Part shown: positions 48,160-56,851 of the stretch, piece after piece
How positions within the stretch are numbered: position 1 is the stretch's first letter
Layout: each line of letters begins with the position of its first letter
Assembly (NCBI RefSeq): GCF_030406665.1
Contig: NZ_CP129121.1
Coordinates: 1,240,001 to 1,304,000 of the forward strand
DNA length: 64,000 nucleotides
Direction: 5' to 3'
DNA from: Halomonas halophila
GTDB taxonomy: Bacteria; Pseudomonadota; Gammaproteobacteria; Pseudomonadales; Halomonadaceae
Translations under genes and position numbers: made by a program
The notes under the pieces: model-generated
What the model was told of the DNA's origin: nothing
The model's database searches: none
Seen by the model: the letters and a program-made list of their open reading frames with translations, nothing else

Positions 48160-48900
48160 TCACCATGCGATGGGTTGGTCATCCCAATCACGGAAACCGC
48201 CGGAGTCTGCCGGTGAGCGCCTGCTCAGTACCGTGATCAGATGGTCTGCCACGAAGGCTGGTGTGAATAGCTTGCCTTCGGGTACGCGGCTCTGGAAGGG
48301 GGTCGACAGGTCGGTGTCGGTGGTGCCGGGGTGCAGGCAGGTGAGGCAGGCATTGGGATTGAGGCGACGCAGCTCTACCGCGGCGGTCTTCATCAGCATG
48401 TTATGGGCGGCCTTGCTGGCACGATAGGCATACCAGCCGCCCAGCCGGTTGTCCTCGATGGAGCCGACCCGGGCCGAGAGGCTGCCGATCAGCACGGTGT
48501 GACGCCCCTTGAGCGAGGGGGCCAGGGCCTTGAGCAGCAGGGCCGGGGTGGCGGCGTTGACGTGGAACAGCCGGCTCAGGGCGTCGGCGTCGAGGTCGTC
48601 GAGTTTCTTCTCCGGCGCGATGCCGTCGGCGTCGTCATGCAGCATGCCCAGCGCGTTGAGCACCAGGTGCAGCGGCTGGCCGTCGAGGGCGTCGGTCAGC
48701 GCGGCCAGGCCGTCCGGGGTGGTCAGGTCCAGGACGTGAGCGGTCAGCCTCGGATCGTCGCGGCTGACCGCTTGCCGGCTGACGACGTGCAGGCGGGCCA
48801 GGCGCGGGTCGTCCAGCAGGGCGTCGACCAGGGCCGCGCCGATGCCGCCGGAGGCGCCGGTGACCAGGGCCTGGTAGTCGTCGGGTAGCTGGGGAAGCAT
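48160..48900 (-). CDS. Short-chain dehydrogenase/reductase (SDR)
   Basis: 246 residues from MLPQLPDDYQALVTGASGGI; the start is at 48900 although the frame is open far upstream through gltX antisense. Cofactor motif TGASGGIGAAL, the NALG element, and the catalytic Ser (LIGSLSARVGS) and Tyr-x3-Lys (WYAYRASKAAHNM). Looks like the C-factor/CsgA-like atypical SDRs. Substrate unknown. Confidence 0.88.
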   Translation of the reverse strand: MLPQLPDDYQALVTGASGGIGAALVDALLDDPRLARLHVVSRQAVSRDDPRLTAHVLDLTTPDGLAALTDALDGQPLHLVLNALGMLHDDADGIAPEKKLDDLDADALSRLFHVNAATPALLLKALAPSLKGRHTVLIGSLSARVGSIEDNRLGGWYAYRASKAAHNMLMKTAAVELRRLNPNACLTCLHPGTTDTDLSTPFQSRVPEGKLFTPAFVADHLITVLSRRSPADSGGFRDWDDQPIAW

Positions 48901-49092
48901 GGTGCTCCTCGTTCCGTGGGGTTCAGTGATGGACCATGGGCATCGCCAATGATTCCACGGTGCGGCTGCCGGCGCCACGCGAGGCGCGTATAATGCCCGC
49001 CATTCCTCTGGGGCCTTGCGGCGGCGTGGCGTTTCATGACCGGGCCGGCAAGGCGACCAGGATTCCATTCTCCCGACCGGACCAAGGACGAC

Positions 49093-50571
49093 ATGACCGT
49101 ACGTACCCGTATCGCGCCGTCTCCCACCGGCGATCCCCATGTGGGAACCGCCTACATCGCCCTGTTCAACCTGTGCTTCGCCCGTCAGCACGGCGGCGAG
49201 TTCATCCTGCGCATCGAGGATACCGACCGGGTGCGCTCGACCGCTGAGTCGGAGCAGATGATCCTCGATTCCCTGCGCTGGCTCGGTCTGGAGTGGGACG
49301 AGGGCCCCGATGTGGGCGGCCCGCACGGCCCCTATCGGCAGAGTGAGCGCGGCGACATCTACGCCGAGCATGCGCGCAAGCTGATCGAGTCCGGTCATGC
49401 CTTCAAGTGCTACCGCACCAGCGAGGAGCTCGACGAGCTGCGCGAGACGCGCAAGGCCGCCGGCCTGCATCTGGCGCTGAAGCCGGCCGATCTGGCGCTG
49501 CCCGAGGAAGAGATCGCCCGCCGCGAGCGCGAGGGCTGGCCTCATGTGGTGCGCATGCACGTGCCGGCCAGCGGCACCTGCGTGGTCGATGACATGCTGC
49601 GCGGCACCATCGAGGTCGACTGGGCCCAGGTGGACGCCCAGATCCTGCTCAAGTCCGACGGCATGCCGACCTATCACCTGGCCAACGTGGTCGATGACCA
49701 CCTGATGGGCATCACCCACGTGCTGCGTGGCGAGGAGTGGATCAACTCCGCGCCCAAGCATCAGCTGCTGTACGAATACTTCGGCTGGCCGATGCCGACG
49801 CTGTGCCACATGCCACTGCTGCGCAATCCGGACAAGTCGAAGCTCTCCAAGCGCAAGAACCCGACCTCGATCAACTACTACCGTCGCATGGGCTTCCTGC
49901 CCCAGGCGGTGACCAACTATCTCGGCCGCATGGGCTGGTCGATGCCGGACGAGCGCGAGAAGTTCACCCTCGACGAGATGATGAGCCACTTCGACGTGCA
50001 GCGGGTCTCGCTGGGCGGGCCGGTGTTCGACCTGCAGAAGCTGAGCTGGCTGAACGGCCTCTACATCCGCGAGGACCTGGACGACGATGCCTTCCTCAAG
50101 GCGCTGCGCGACTGGGCCTTCAACGAGGAGTACGTGCGCCAGATCCTGCCGCAGGTGCGGCCGCGGGTGGAGACGCTGTCCGACGTGATGCCGCTGGCCG
50201 GCCACTTCTTCTCCGGCGTGCCGGCGATCGAGGAGGGCGACTTCGATGCGGTCAAGCTGGGGCGCGAGGATCTGGTCAAGCTGCTGCAGTTCCTGACCTG
50301 GCGCCTCGAGACCGTGCCCGCCTGGCACAAGGAGGCCCTGCTGGCCGAGGTCAAGGCGCTGGCCGCGCACTTCGAGCTCAAGATGAAGGACTTCCTGGCG
50401 CCGGTGTTCATCGCCATCACCGGCTCCGTCGCCAGTACCTCCGTGATGGACGCCATGGCGATTCTCGGCTCCGACATGACCCGGGCGCGCCTGCGCCACG
50501 CCATCGCGGTGCTGGGTGGCGTCTCGAAGAAGCAGGTCAAGCGCTTCGAGAAGGAGTATCGGGAGCTGTAA
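49093..50571 (+). CDS. gltX: Glutamyl-tRNA synthetase
   Basis: 492 residues starting MTVRTRIAPSPTGDPHVGTA; ATG 49093 has AAGGACG upstream, and the longer frame from 49036 is not a credible N-terminus. The HIGH-like motif is PSPTGDPHVG and the KMSKS-like motif is KLSKRKNP (about residue 256). It charges tRNA-Glu; a tRNA-Glu gene stands about 300 bases downstream. The stop codon lies within a repeat that forms the arm of the following palindromic element. Confidence 0.96.
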   Translation: MTVRTRIAPSPTGDPHVGTAYIALFNLCFARQHGGEFILRIEDTDRVRSTAESEQMILDSLRWLGLEWDEGPDVGGPHGPYRQSERGDIYAEHARKLIESGHAFKCYRTSEELDELRETRKAAGLHLALKPADLALPEEEIARREREGWPHVVRMHVPASGTCVVDDMLRGTIEVDWAQVDAQILLKSDGMPTYHLANVVDDHLMGITHVLRGEEWINSAPKHQLLYEYFGWPMPTLCHMPLLRNPDKSKLSKRKNPTSINYYRRMGFLPQAVTNYLGRMGWSMPDEREKFTLDEMMSHFDVQRVSLGGPVFDLQKLSWLNGLYIREDLDDDAFLKALRDWAFNEEYVRQILPQVRPRVETLSDVMPLAGHFFSGVPAIEEGDFDAVKLGREDLVKLLQFLTWRLETVPAWHKEALLAEVKALAAHFELKMKDFLAPVFIAITGSVASTSVMDAMAILGSDMTRARLRHAIAVLGGVSKKQVKRFEKEYREL

Positions 50572-50575
50572 GCCA

Positions 50576-50690
50576 TAAGCTGTAAGCTTGAAGAAACCCC
50601 GCCAGGCCAAGGCCGAGGCGGGGTTGCCGAGGCCGGGCAGCAACACCGGCGTAGGCCGTGCCCGTCTTCCAGCTTCAGGCTTACAGCTTA
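50576..50690. repeat. Structured palindromic repeat between gltX and the tRNA genes
   Basis: Outer arms TAAGCTGTAAGCTTGAAG (50576-50593) and CTTCAGGCTTACAGCTTA (50673-50690) match at 17 of 18 positions as an inverted repeat. Inside are two more hairpins: AACCCCGCC/GGCGGGGTT (50595-50603, 50617-50625) and CGGGCA/TGCCCG (50634-50639, 50659-50664). AGCTGTAAGC also occurs as a direct repeat covering the gltX stop. The layout fits a mobile REP/MITE-like element; a structured RNA or terminator on the minus strand (GGCGGGGTTTCTTC) is also possible. Confidence 0.8.
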
Positions 50691-50715
50691 AAGCTCTCGT
50701 GCGAAGCGCGAGGGG

Positions 50716-50744
50716 TTGACGAAGGCGAAGGGAATCAGTACTAT
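50716..50744 (+). promoter_or_regulatory. Sigma-70 promoter for the tRNA genes
   Basis: TTGACG (50716-50721), 17-base spacer, TACTAT (50739-50744), followed by the GC-rich stretch GCGCCTCG, typical of growth-rate-controlled stable RNA promoters. Confidence 0.8.
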
Positions 50745-50766
50745 GCGCCTCGTCTTCACGACATGT

Positions 50767-50842
50767 GGGGCCTTAGCTCAGCTGGGAGAGCGCAACACTG
50801 GCAGTGTTGAGGTCAGCGGTTCGATCCCGCTAGGCTCCACCA
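50767..50842 (+). tRNA. tRNA-Ala (anticodon GGC)
   Basis: 76 bases with encoded CCA. Acceptor GGGGCCT/AGGCTCC (one G-U pair), D arm GCTC-GAGC, anticodon stem CAACA/TGTTG with loop CTGGCAG (anticodon GGC), T arm GCGGTTCGATCCCGC. Confidence 0.95.
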
Positions 50843-50864
50843 ATCACGTCATCGAAGATGATGC

Positions 50865-50940
50865 GTCCCATTCGTCTAGTGGTCCAGGACACCGCCCTTT
50901 CACGGCGGTAACAGGGGTTCGAACCCCCTATGGGACGCCA
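50865..50940 (+). tRNA. tRNA-Glu (anticodon TTC)
   Basis: 76 bases with encoded CCA. Acceptor GTCCCAT/ATGGGAC, anticodon stem CCGCC/GGCGG with loop CTTTCAC (anticodon TTC), T arm AGGGGTTCGAACCCCCT. Separated from tRNA-Ala by 22 bases; co-transcribed. Confidence 0.96.
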
Positions 50941-50960
50941 CTCCAATCTCTATCTCCCCG

Positions 50961-50982
50961 GACGCCATGAGCGTCTTTTTTT
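50961..50982 (+). terminator. Terminator of the tRNA operon
   Basis: GACGC-N5-GCGTC followed by seven Ts, 20 bases after tRNA-Glu. Confidence 0.85.
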
Positions 50983-51627
50983 GTCTCCGTCCGAGGCGCT
51001 TTATGGCGCTGGTTCGCGCGAGAGTCATGCTTTCTTCCTACATAAAGGCCCTGTAAGGCCTTGACTTGTCCACTTGAGCGGTTCCTGTCGTAACATTGTT
51101 CACAGGATCGCCTCGTAGGCCCGTGGTTATGGGCTTGGCAGATTAGTTCTTATAAATCAAAGGGTTGGGTTCGGTCAAAAATTGACCAATCTGAGCGCGA
51201 CCCGCTATCCATGGCGATTCTGGGCGATTCCTCAAGGGTTTTGAACAGGTTTATCCACAGAATGTGTGGAAAACGCTGCGAAACGGCGTCAGTGCCATGA
51301 CAGCGGTGGAGAAGCGGGGCTCGCGCTCTGCTTGGCCGTCTCCGCGCTAGGCCGTGAGCGGGGCAGGGCGGTGCTGGTGACGTCGCCCATGACGGATGTC
51401 GCTGGGGTGTCGGAATGGCCCGGAGAGGGCGTCGACGCGAGGCGCCGGTGTTCAGGGTGGGGGCAGGCGTTGGCGTCTCCAGTGGCGCTTCTGAGGCGGC
51501 TGGGGGAGTGAGGAGCTGTAGCGTGGCGGGGCCGAACAAGTGGTTGTGATCCTCGATCGGCGCCGGCCGGCGTCGAGCATGGAGAGGGCTGTCCGCCGGG
51601 GAGGGTGATCTCGGGTCAGAAACGCAA
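50983..51627. other. Intergenic stretch without a credible gene
   Basis: About 645 bases between the tRNA terminator and the gltA terminator. The open frames on both strands (51150-51539 minus, 51266-51511 plus) have no ribosome site and a composition typical of GC-rich non-coding sequence. A single TTATCCACA (51251-51259) matches the DnaA box but stands alone. Nothing else recognised. Confidence 0.6.
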
Positions 51628-51653
51628 GAAGGCCGCCCTGAGGGGCGGCCTTC
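51628..51653 (-). terminator. Terminator of gltA
   Basis: GAAGGCCGCC / GGCGGCCTTC, a 10-base perfect stem, 25 bases after the gltA stop on the minus strand; followed by TTGCGTTT. Confidence 0.85.
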
Positions 51654-51678
51654 GTTGTCAGGGCGAGTCGTTCGCCGA

Positions 51679-52965
<1,287 letters not shown>

Positions 52966-53041
52966 AACTGGCCTCCTCTCGAGTTCATGGTGGCGCGATA
53001 AGTCGTGATTTCGCGGAACTTGCCTGCGAAAAGGTTCGCCC

Positions 53042-53069
53042 ACTATAGAAGCGTCTTTTCGATTGTCAA
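53042..53069 (-). promoter_or_regulatory. gltA promoter
   Basis: On the minus strand TTGACA (53064-53069), 16-base spacer, TATAGT (53042-53047), about 77 bases before the gltA start. Confidence 0.75.
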
Positions 53070-53260
53070 TTCATCCATCGATGTTGGTGTGCTGTATTGG
53101 AGTGGATTTATGTATAATCCTTGTCGCACATATGGTGCTTTGCACCATGGTGGTGCCATACGCCGCCTGGCAAGCACATGAGACTGGGAAAGCGCCGAGA
53201 GGTGGAATTTTTTACGCCAATCGTGGGCTGCCACCATGGTCTAGTTGGCAAGCTAGTGAT

Positions 53261-53290
53261 TTGTCATCGATGCAGGCATGGCCCTATAAT
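53261..53290 (+). promoter_or_regulatory. sdh operon promoter
   Basis: TTGTCA (53261-53266), 18-base spacer, TATAAT (53285-53290), then a leader of about 125 bases to the sdhC start. The rest of the gltA-sdhC gap (52966-53422) has no gene; a second TATAAT at 53113 lacks a well-spaced -35. Confidence 0.75.
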
Positions 53291-53422
53291 CCTGTCCCGC
53301 GACTGGCAGGAACAGGGAGATCGTGACCCGCAAGGCATGATCGTTCTCCTTCCCGAAACCACCGCCCGTGTCGGGCTCTCCTCGAGTGCCCAGTGACGGG
53401 CCAAGAGAGTGTGTAGAGAGCC

Positions 53423-53800
53423 GTGAATAGCAAACGACCCGTAAATCTGGATCTGTCCACGATACAGTTCCCCCTCCCCGCCCTGACGTCGATCGCTCAC
53501 CGCATCACCGGCGTCATTCTCTTCATCGGCCTGATCTTCGGCTTCTGGGCACTGGATGCTTCCTTGTCGTCCCCCGAAGGCTTCGCTGCCGTCAGCGATG
53601 CGCTGGCTCACAACATCCTGGCCAAGCTGATCGCCTGGGGGCTGCTGTCTGCCCTGGCGTTCCACTTCGTGGCCGGCGTGAAGCACCTGCTGATGGACGT
53701 CGACATCGGTGTGACCCTCGAAGGTGGCGTCAAGAAGGCGCAGATCACCGTCGTGGCAAGCGCGGTCCTGATCATTCTGGCTGGAGTCTGGGTATGGTAA
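53423..53800 (+). CDS. sdhC: Succinate dehydrogenase cytochrome b556 subunit
   Basis: 125 residues with a GTG start. Three transmembrane helices and the haem/quinone-site motif LTSIAHRITGVILFIG, with a later His in ALAFHFVAGVKHLLMD. Membrane anchor of complex II. Overlaps sdhD by 7 bases. Confidence 0.95.
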   Translation: MNSKRPVNLDLSTIQFPLPALTSIAHRITGVILFIGLIFGFWALDASLSSPEGFAAVSDALAHNILAKLIAWGLLSALAFHFVAGVKHLLMDVDIGVTLEGGVKKAQITVVASAVLIILAGVWVW

Positions 53801-54141
53801 CCAACATCACGAACTTCGGACGCAGCGGGCTGTCCGATTGGCTCGTTCAGCGCGTCTCGGCCGTTATTCTGGCCCTCTACACACTCTTCATCGTCGGCTA
53901 CCTGCTGGTCCATCCCGGTCTCGACTACGCGACCTGGAGCGGGCTCTTCGGCCACACCTGGATGCGAATCTTCTCGCTGCTGGCCTTCGTGTCCCTGTCC
54001 GCCCACGCCTGGGTGGGGCTGTGGACCGTGACCACCGACTATCTCAAGCCGACCGGCATCCGCATTGCCGTCCAGACCGTCATCATCCTGGCCATCTTCG
54101 TGTTCCTGGTCTGGGGTATTCAAGTTCTGTGGGGAGCCTGA
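53794..54141 (+). CDS. sdhD: Succinate dehydrogenase membrane anchor subunit
   Basis: 115 residues with three transmembrane helices (VSAVILALYTLFIVGYLLVH, IFSLLAFVSLSAHAWVGLWT, TVIILAIFVFLVWGIQVLW). Starts MVTNITNFGRSGLSDWLVQR. Binds haem b with SdhC and holds SdhAB to the membrane. Only 3 bases before sdhA. Confidence 0.95.
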   Translation: MVTNITNFGRSGLSDWLVQRVSAVILALYTLFIVGYLLVHPGLDYATWSGLFGHTWMRIFSLLAFVSLSAHAWVGLWTVTTDYLKPTGIRIAVQTVIILAIFVFLVWGIQVLWGA

Positions 54142-54144
54142 TCC

Positions 54145-55917
54145 ATGTCCAACATGCGTAGCCTGACCTTCGACGCCATCATCATCGGCGGTGGCGGTTC
54201 CGGCCTGCGGGCCGCCCTCGAGCTGGCCAAGTCCGGCAAGAAGACCGCCGTGCTGTCCAAGGTCTTCCCGACTCGCTCGCACACCGTGTCCGCCCAGGGC
54301 GGCATCACCTGTGCCATCGCTTCCGCCGACCCCAACGACGACTGGCGCTGGCACATGTACGACACCGTCAAGGGCGGCGACTACATCGCCGACCAGGACG
54401 CCGCCGAGTACATGTGCTCCGAAGGTCCGAAGGCGGTCTTCGAGCTCGAGCACATGGGTCTGCCGTTCTCCCGCTTCGACAACGGTCGCATCTATCAGCG
54501 CCCGTTCGGCGGCCAGTCCAAGAACTTCGGTGAAGGCGGTCAGGCGGCCCGTACCTGCGCCGCGGCGGACCGTACCGGCCATGCCCTGCTGCATACCCTT
54601 TACCAGAACAACCTGAAGAACAATACCACCTTCCTCAACGAGTGGTACGCCGTCGACTTGGTCAAGAACGCCAACGGCGACGTCGTCGGTTGCATCGCCA
54701 TGGACATCGAGTCCGGTGAAGTGGTGCACATCAAGTCCAAGGCCACCGTGCTGGCCACCGGTGGTTCCGGCCGCATCTATGCCTCCACCACCAACGCCCT
54801 GATCAACACCGGCGACGGCATTGGCATGGCGCTGCGCGCCGGCTTCCCGATGCAGGACATGGAGATGTGGCAGTTCCACCCGACCGGCATCTACGGCGCC
54901 GGTACCCTGGTGACCGAGGGTTGCCGCGGCGAGGGTGGCTACCTGGTCAACAAGGACGGCGAGCGCTTCATGGAGCGCTACGCGCCCAACGCCAAGGACC
55001 TGGCCGGCCGTGACGTGGTCGCGCGTTCCATGGTCATGGAGATCCTCGAGGGTCGTGGCTGCGGCGAGAACGGCGATCACGTCTACCTCAAGCTCGACCA
55101 CCTTGGCGAGGAAGTCCTCGGCAAGCGTCTGCCGGGCATCGTCGAGCTGTCCAAGACCTTCGCCCACGTGGATCCGGCCAAGGAGCCGATCCCGGTGGTG
55201 CCGACCTGCCATTACATGATGGGCGGCGTGCCGACCAACGTGCACGGCCAGGCGATCATGCAGGACGGCGACGGCAACGATCAGATCGTCAACGGCCTCT
55301 ACGCCGTCGGCGAGGCGGCCTGCGTGTCGGTCCACGGCGCCAACCGCCTGGGCGGCAACTCGCTGCTCGACCTGGTGGTGTTCGGTCGCGCGGCCGGCAT
55401 GTTCATCGAGAGCGCGCTCAACGAGGGCATCGAGTACCTGGCGGCCAGCGAGTCCGACGTCGAGTCGGCCATGACGCGCATCAACCGCTGGAACGAGTCC
55501 GAAAGCGGCGAGACCGTCCCCGAGCTCAAGCGTGCACTGCAGGACATCATGCAGAACGCCTTCGGCGTCTTCCGTCAGGAAGAGAATATGCAGAAGGGCG
55601 TCCAGCAGCTGGCCGAGCTGCGTGAGCGCATCAACAACGCTTACCTGCCGGACAAGTCCAACACCTTCAACACCGCCCGGGTCGAGGCGCTCGAGCTCGA
55701 CAACCTGATGGAGGTCGCCGAGGCCACCGCCATCGCGGCCCTCGAGCGCAAGGAGAGCCGTGGTGCCCACTCACGCTACGACTACCCGGATCGCGACGAC
55801 GTCAACTGGCTGAAGCACTCCATGTATTTCCCGGCCGAGAAGCGCCTGGGGCAGCGTGATGTGAACTTCGCGCCCAAGACCGTCGATATGTTCGAACCGA
55901 AAGTCCGTACCTACTGA
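54145..55917 (+). CDS. sdhA: Succinate dehydrogenase flavoprotein subunit
   Basis: 590 residues. FAD-binding motif IIGGGGSGLRAALELA, covalent FAD His in FPTRSHTVSAQGG, active-site regions HPTGIYGAGTLVTEG and GGVPTNVHGQ, C-terminal SHYDYPDRDD. Oxidises succinate to fumarate. Confidence 0.97.
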   Translation: MSNMRSLTFDAIIIGGGGSGLRAALELAKSGKKTAVLSKVFPTRSHTVSAQGGITCAIASADPNDDWRWHMYDTVKGGDYIADQDAAEYMCSEGPKAVFELEHMGLPFSRFDNGRIYQRPFGGQSKNFGEGGQAARTCAAADRTGHALLHTLYQNNLKNNTTFLNEWYAVDLVKNANGDVVGCIAMDIESGEVVHIKSKATVLATGGSGRIYASTTNALINTGDGIGMALRAGFPMQDMEMWQFHPTGIYGAGTLVTEGCRGEGGYLVNKDGERFMERYAPNAKDLAGRDVVARSMVMEILEGRGCGENGDHVYLKLDHLGEEVLGKRLPGIVELSKTFAHVDPAKEPIPVVPTCHYMMGGVPTNVHGQAIMQDGDGNDQIVNGLYAVGEAACVSVHGANRLGGNSLLDLVVFGRAAGMFIESALNEGIEYLAASESDVESAMTRINRWNESESGETVPELKRALQDIMQNAFGVFRQEENMQKGVQQLAELRERINNAYLPDKSNTFNTARVEALELDNLMEVAEATAIAALERKESRGAHSRYDYPDRDDVNWLKHSMYFPAEKRLGQRDVNFAPKTVDMFEPKVRTY

Positions 55918-55928
55918 GGGGAGTCACG

Positions 55929-56639
55929 ATGTCCACGCTTCAGGTATCCCTGTACCGCTACAATCCCGAGACGGACTCCGCCCCCTACATGGAGGAGTTC
56001 CAGGTCGACACCCAGGGCCGCGACCTGATGGTGCTCGACGTCCTGCACCTGGTGAAGGAGCAGGACAACGGCCTGGCCTATCGTCGCAGCTGCCGCGAGG
56101 GTGTGTGCGGCTCCGACGGCATGAACATGAACGGCAAGAACGGCCTGGCCTGCATCACGCCGCTGTCCGACGTAGTCAAGAAGGGCAAGCTGACCCTGCG
56201 TCCGCTGCCCGGCCTGCCGGTCATCCGTGACCTGGTGGTCGACATGGGGCTGTTCTACCAGCAGTACGAGCGCATCCAGCCGTACCTGCAGAACGATACC
56301 CCGGCGCCGGCCATCGAGCGTCTGCAGTCGCCGGAGGACCGCGACAAGCTCGACGGCCTCTACGAGTGCATCCTGTGCGCCTGCTGCTCGACCTCCTGCC
56401 CGTCGTTCTGGTGGAACCCGGACAAGTTCGTCGGTCCGGCCGGTCTGCTGCAGGCCTATCGCTTCCTCGCCGACTCCCGCGACGAGGCGACACGCGAGCG
56501 TCTGGAAGGCCTTCAGGACCCGTTCAGCGTGTTCCGCTGCCGCGGCATCATGAACTGTGTGGCGGTGTGTCCGAAGGGGCTCAATCCCACGCGCGCGATC
56601 GGCAAGATTCGCGAGATGCTGCTGGCGGATGCCACTTAA
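55929..56639 (+). CDS. sdhB: Succinate dehydrogenase iron-sulfur subunit
   Basis: 236 residues. [2Fe-2S] ligands in CREGVCGSDGMNMNGKNG...C, [4Fe-4S] in CILCACCSTSC, and [3Fe-4S] in CRGIMNCVAVCPKGLNP. Passes electrons to quinone. Ends the sdh genes; 212 bases follow before sucA. Confidence 0.97.
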   Translation: MSTLQVSLYRYNPETDSAPYMEEFQVDTQGRDLMVLDVLHLVKEQDNGLAYRRSCREGVCGSDGMNMNGKNGLACITPLSDVVKKGKLTLRPLPGLPVIRDLVVDMGLFYQQYERIQPYLQNDTPAPAIERLQSPEDRDKLDGLYECILCACCSTSCPSFWWNPDKFVGPAGLLQAYRFLADSRDEATRERLEGLQDPFSVFRCRGIMNCVAVCPKGLNPTRAIGKIREMLLADAT

Positions 56640-56851
56640 ATCGTGGGCCGGGGCTTGTTATCATACGTTTCAGGCTGCGACGTGCTGTCGCAGTCTGGCC
56701 CCCGGTGAGACGTCCGAAGCCGGTGCCTCGTGCACCGGCTTCTGAGCATAGAAAAACAGGTGACCGCCCCGCCGGCTGGCTACCTAACTGATGTCGCCAC
56801 GGGTGAGCCGTGACGGCCGACACCACCCCATCAGTGCAGGGTGACCGAGAG

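Noticed and set aside
50581..50672. Possible 4.5S (SRP) RNA in the gltX-tRNA gap
   Set aside because: The ACCCCGCCAGG...CGGGGTTGCC elements resemble the SRP RNA stem, but the invariant GGTCCGGAAGGAAGCA loop is absent.
51251..51259. DnaA box TTATCCACA
   Set aside because: A single consensus box without a cluster, AT-rich unwinding element or origin-associated genes; likely chance.
51150..51539. ORFs on both strands in the tRNA-gltA gap
   Set aside because: No ribosome site, Pro/Arg/Thr-rich composition and mutual overlap; judged non-coding.
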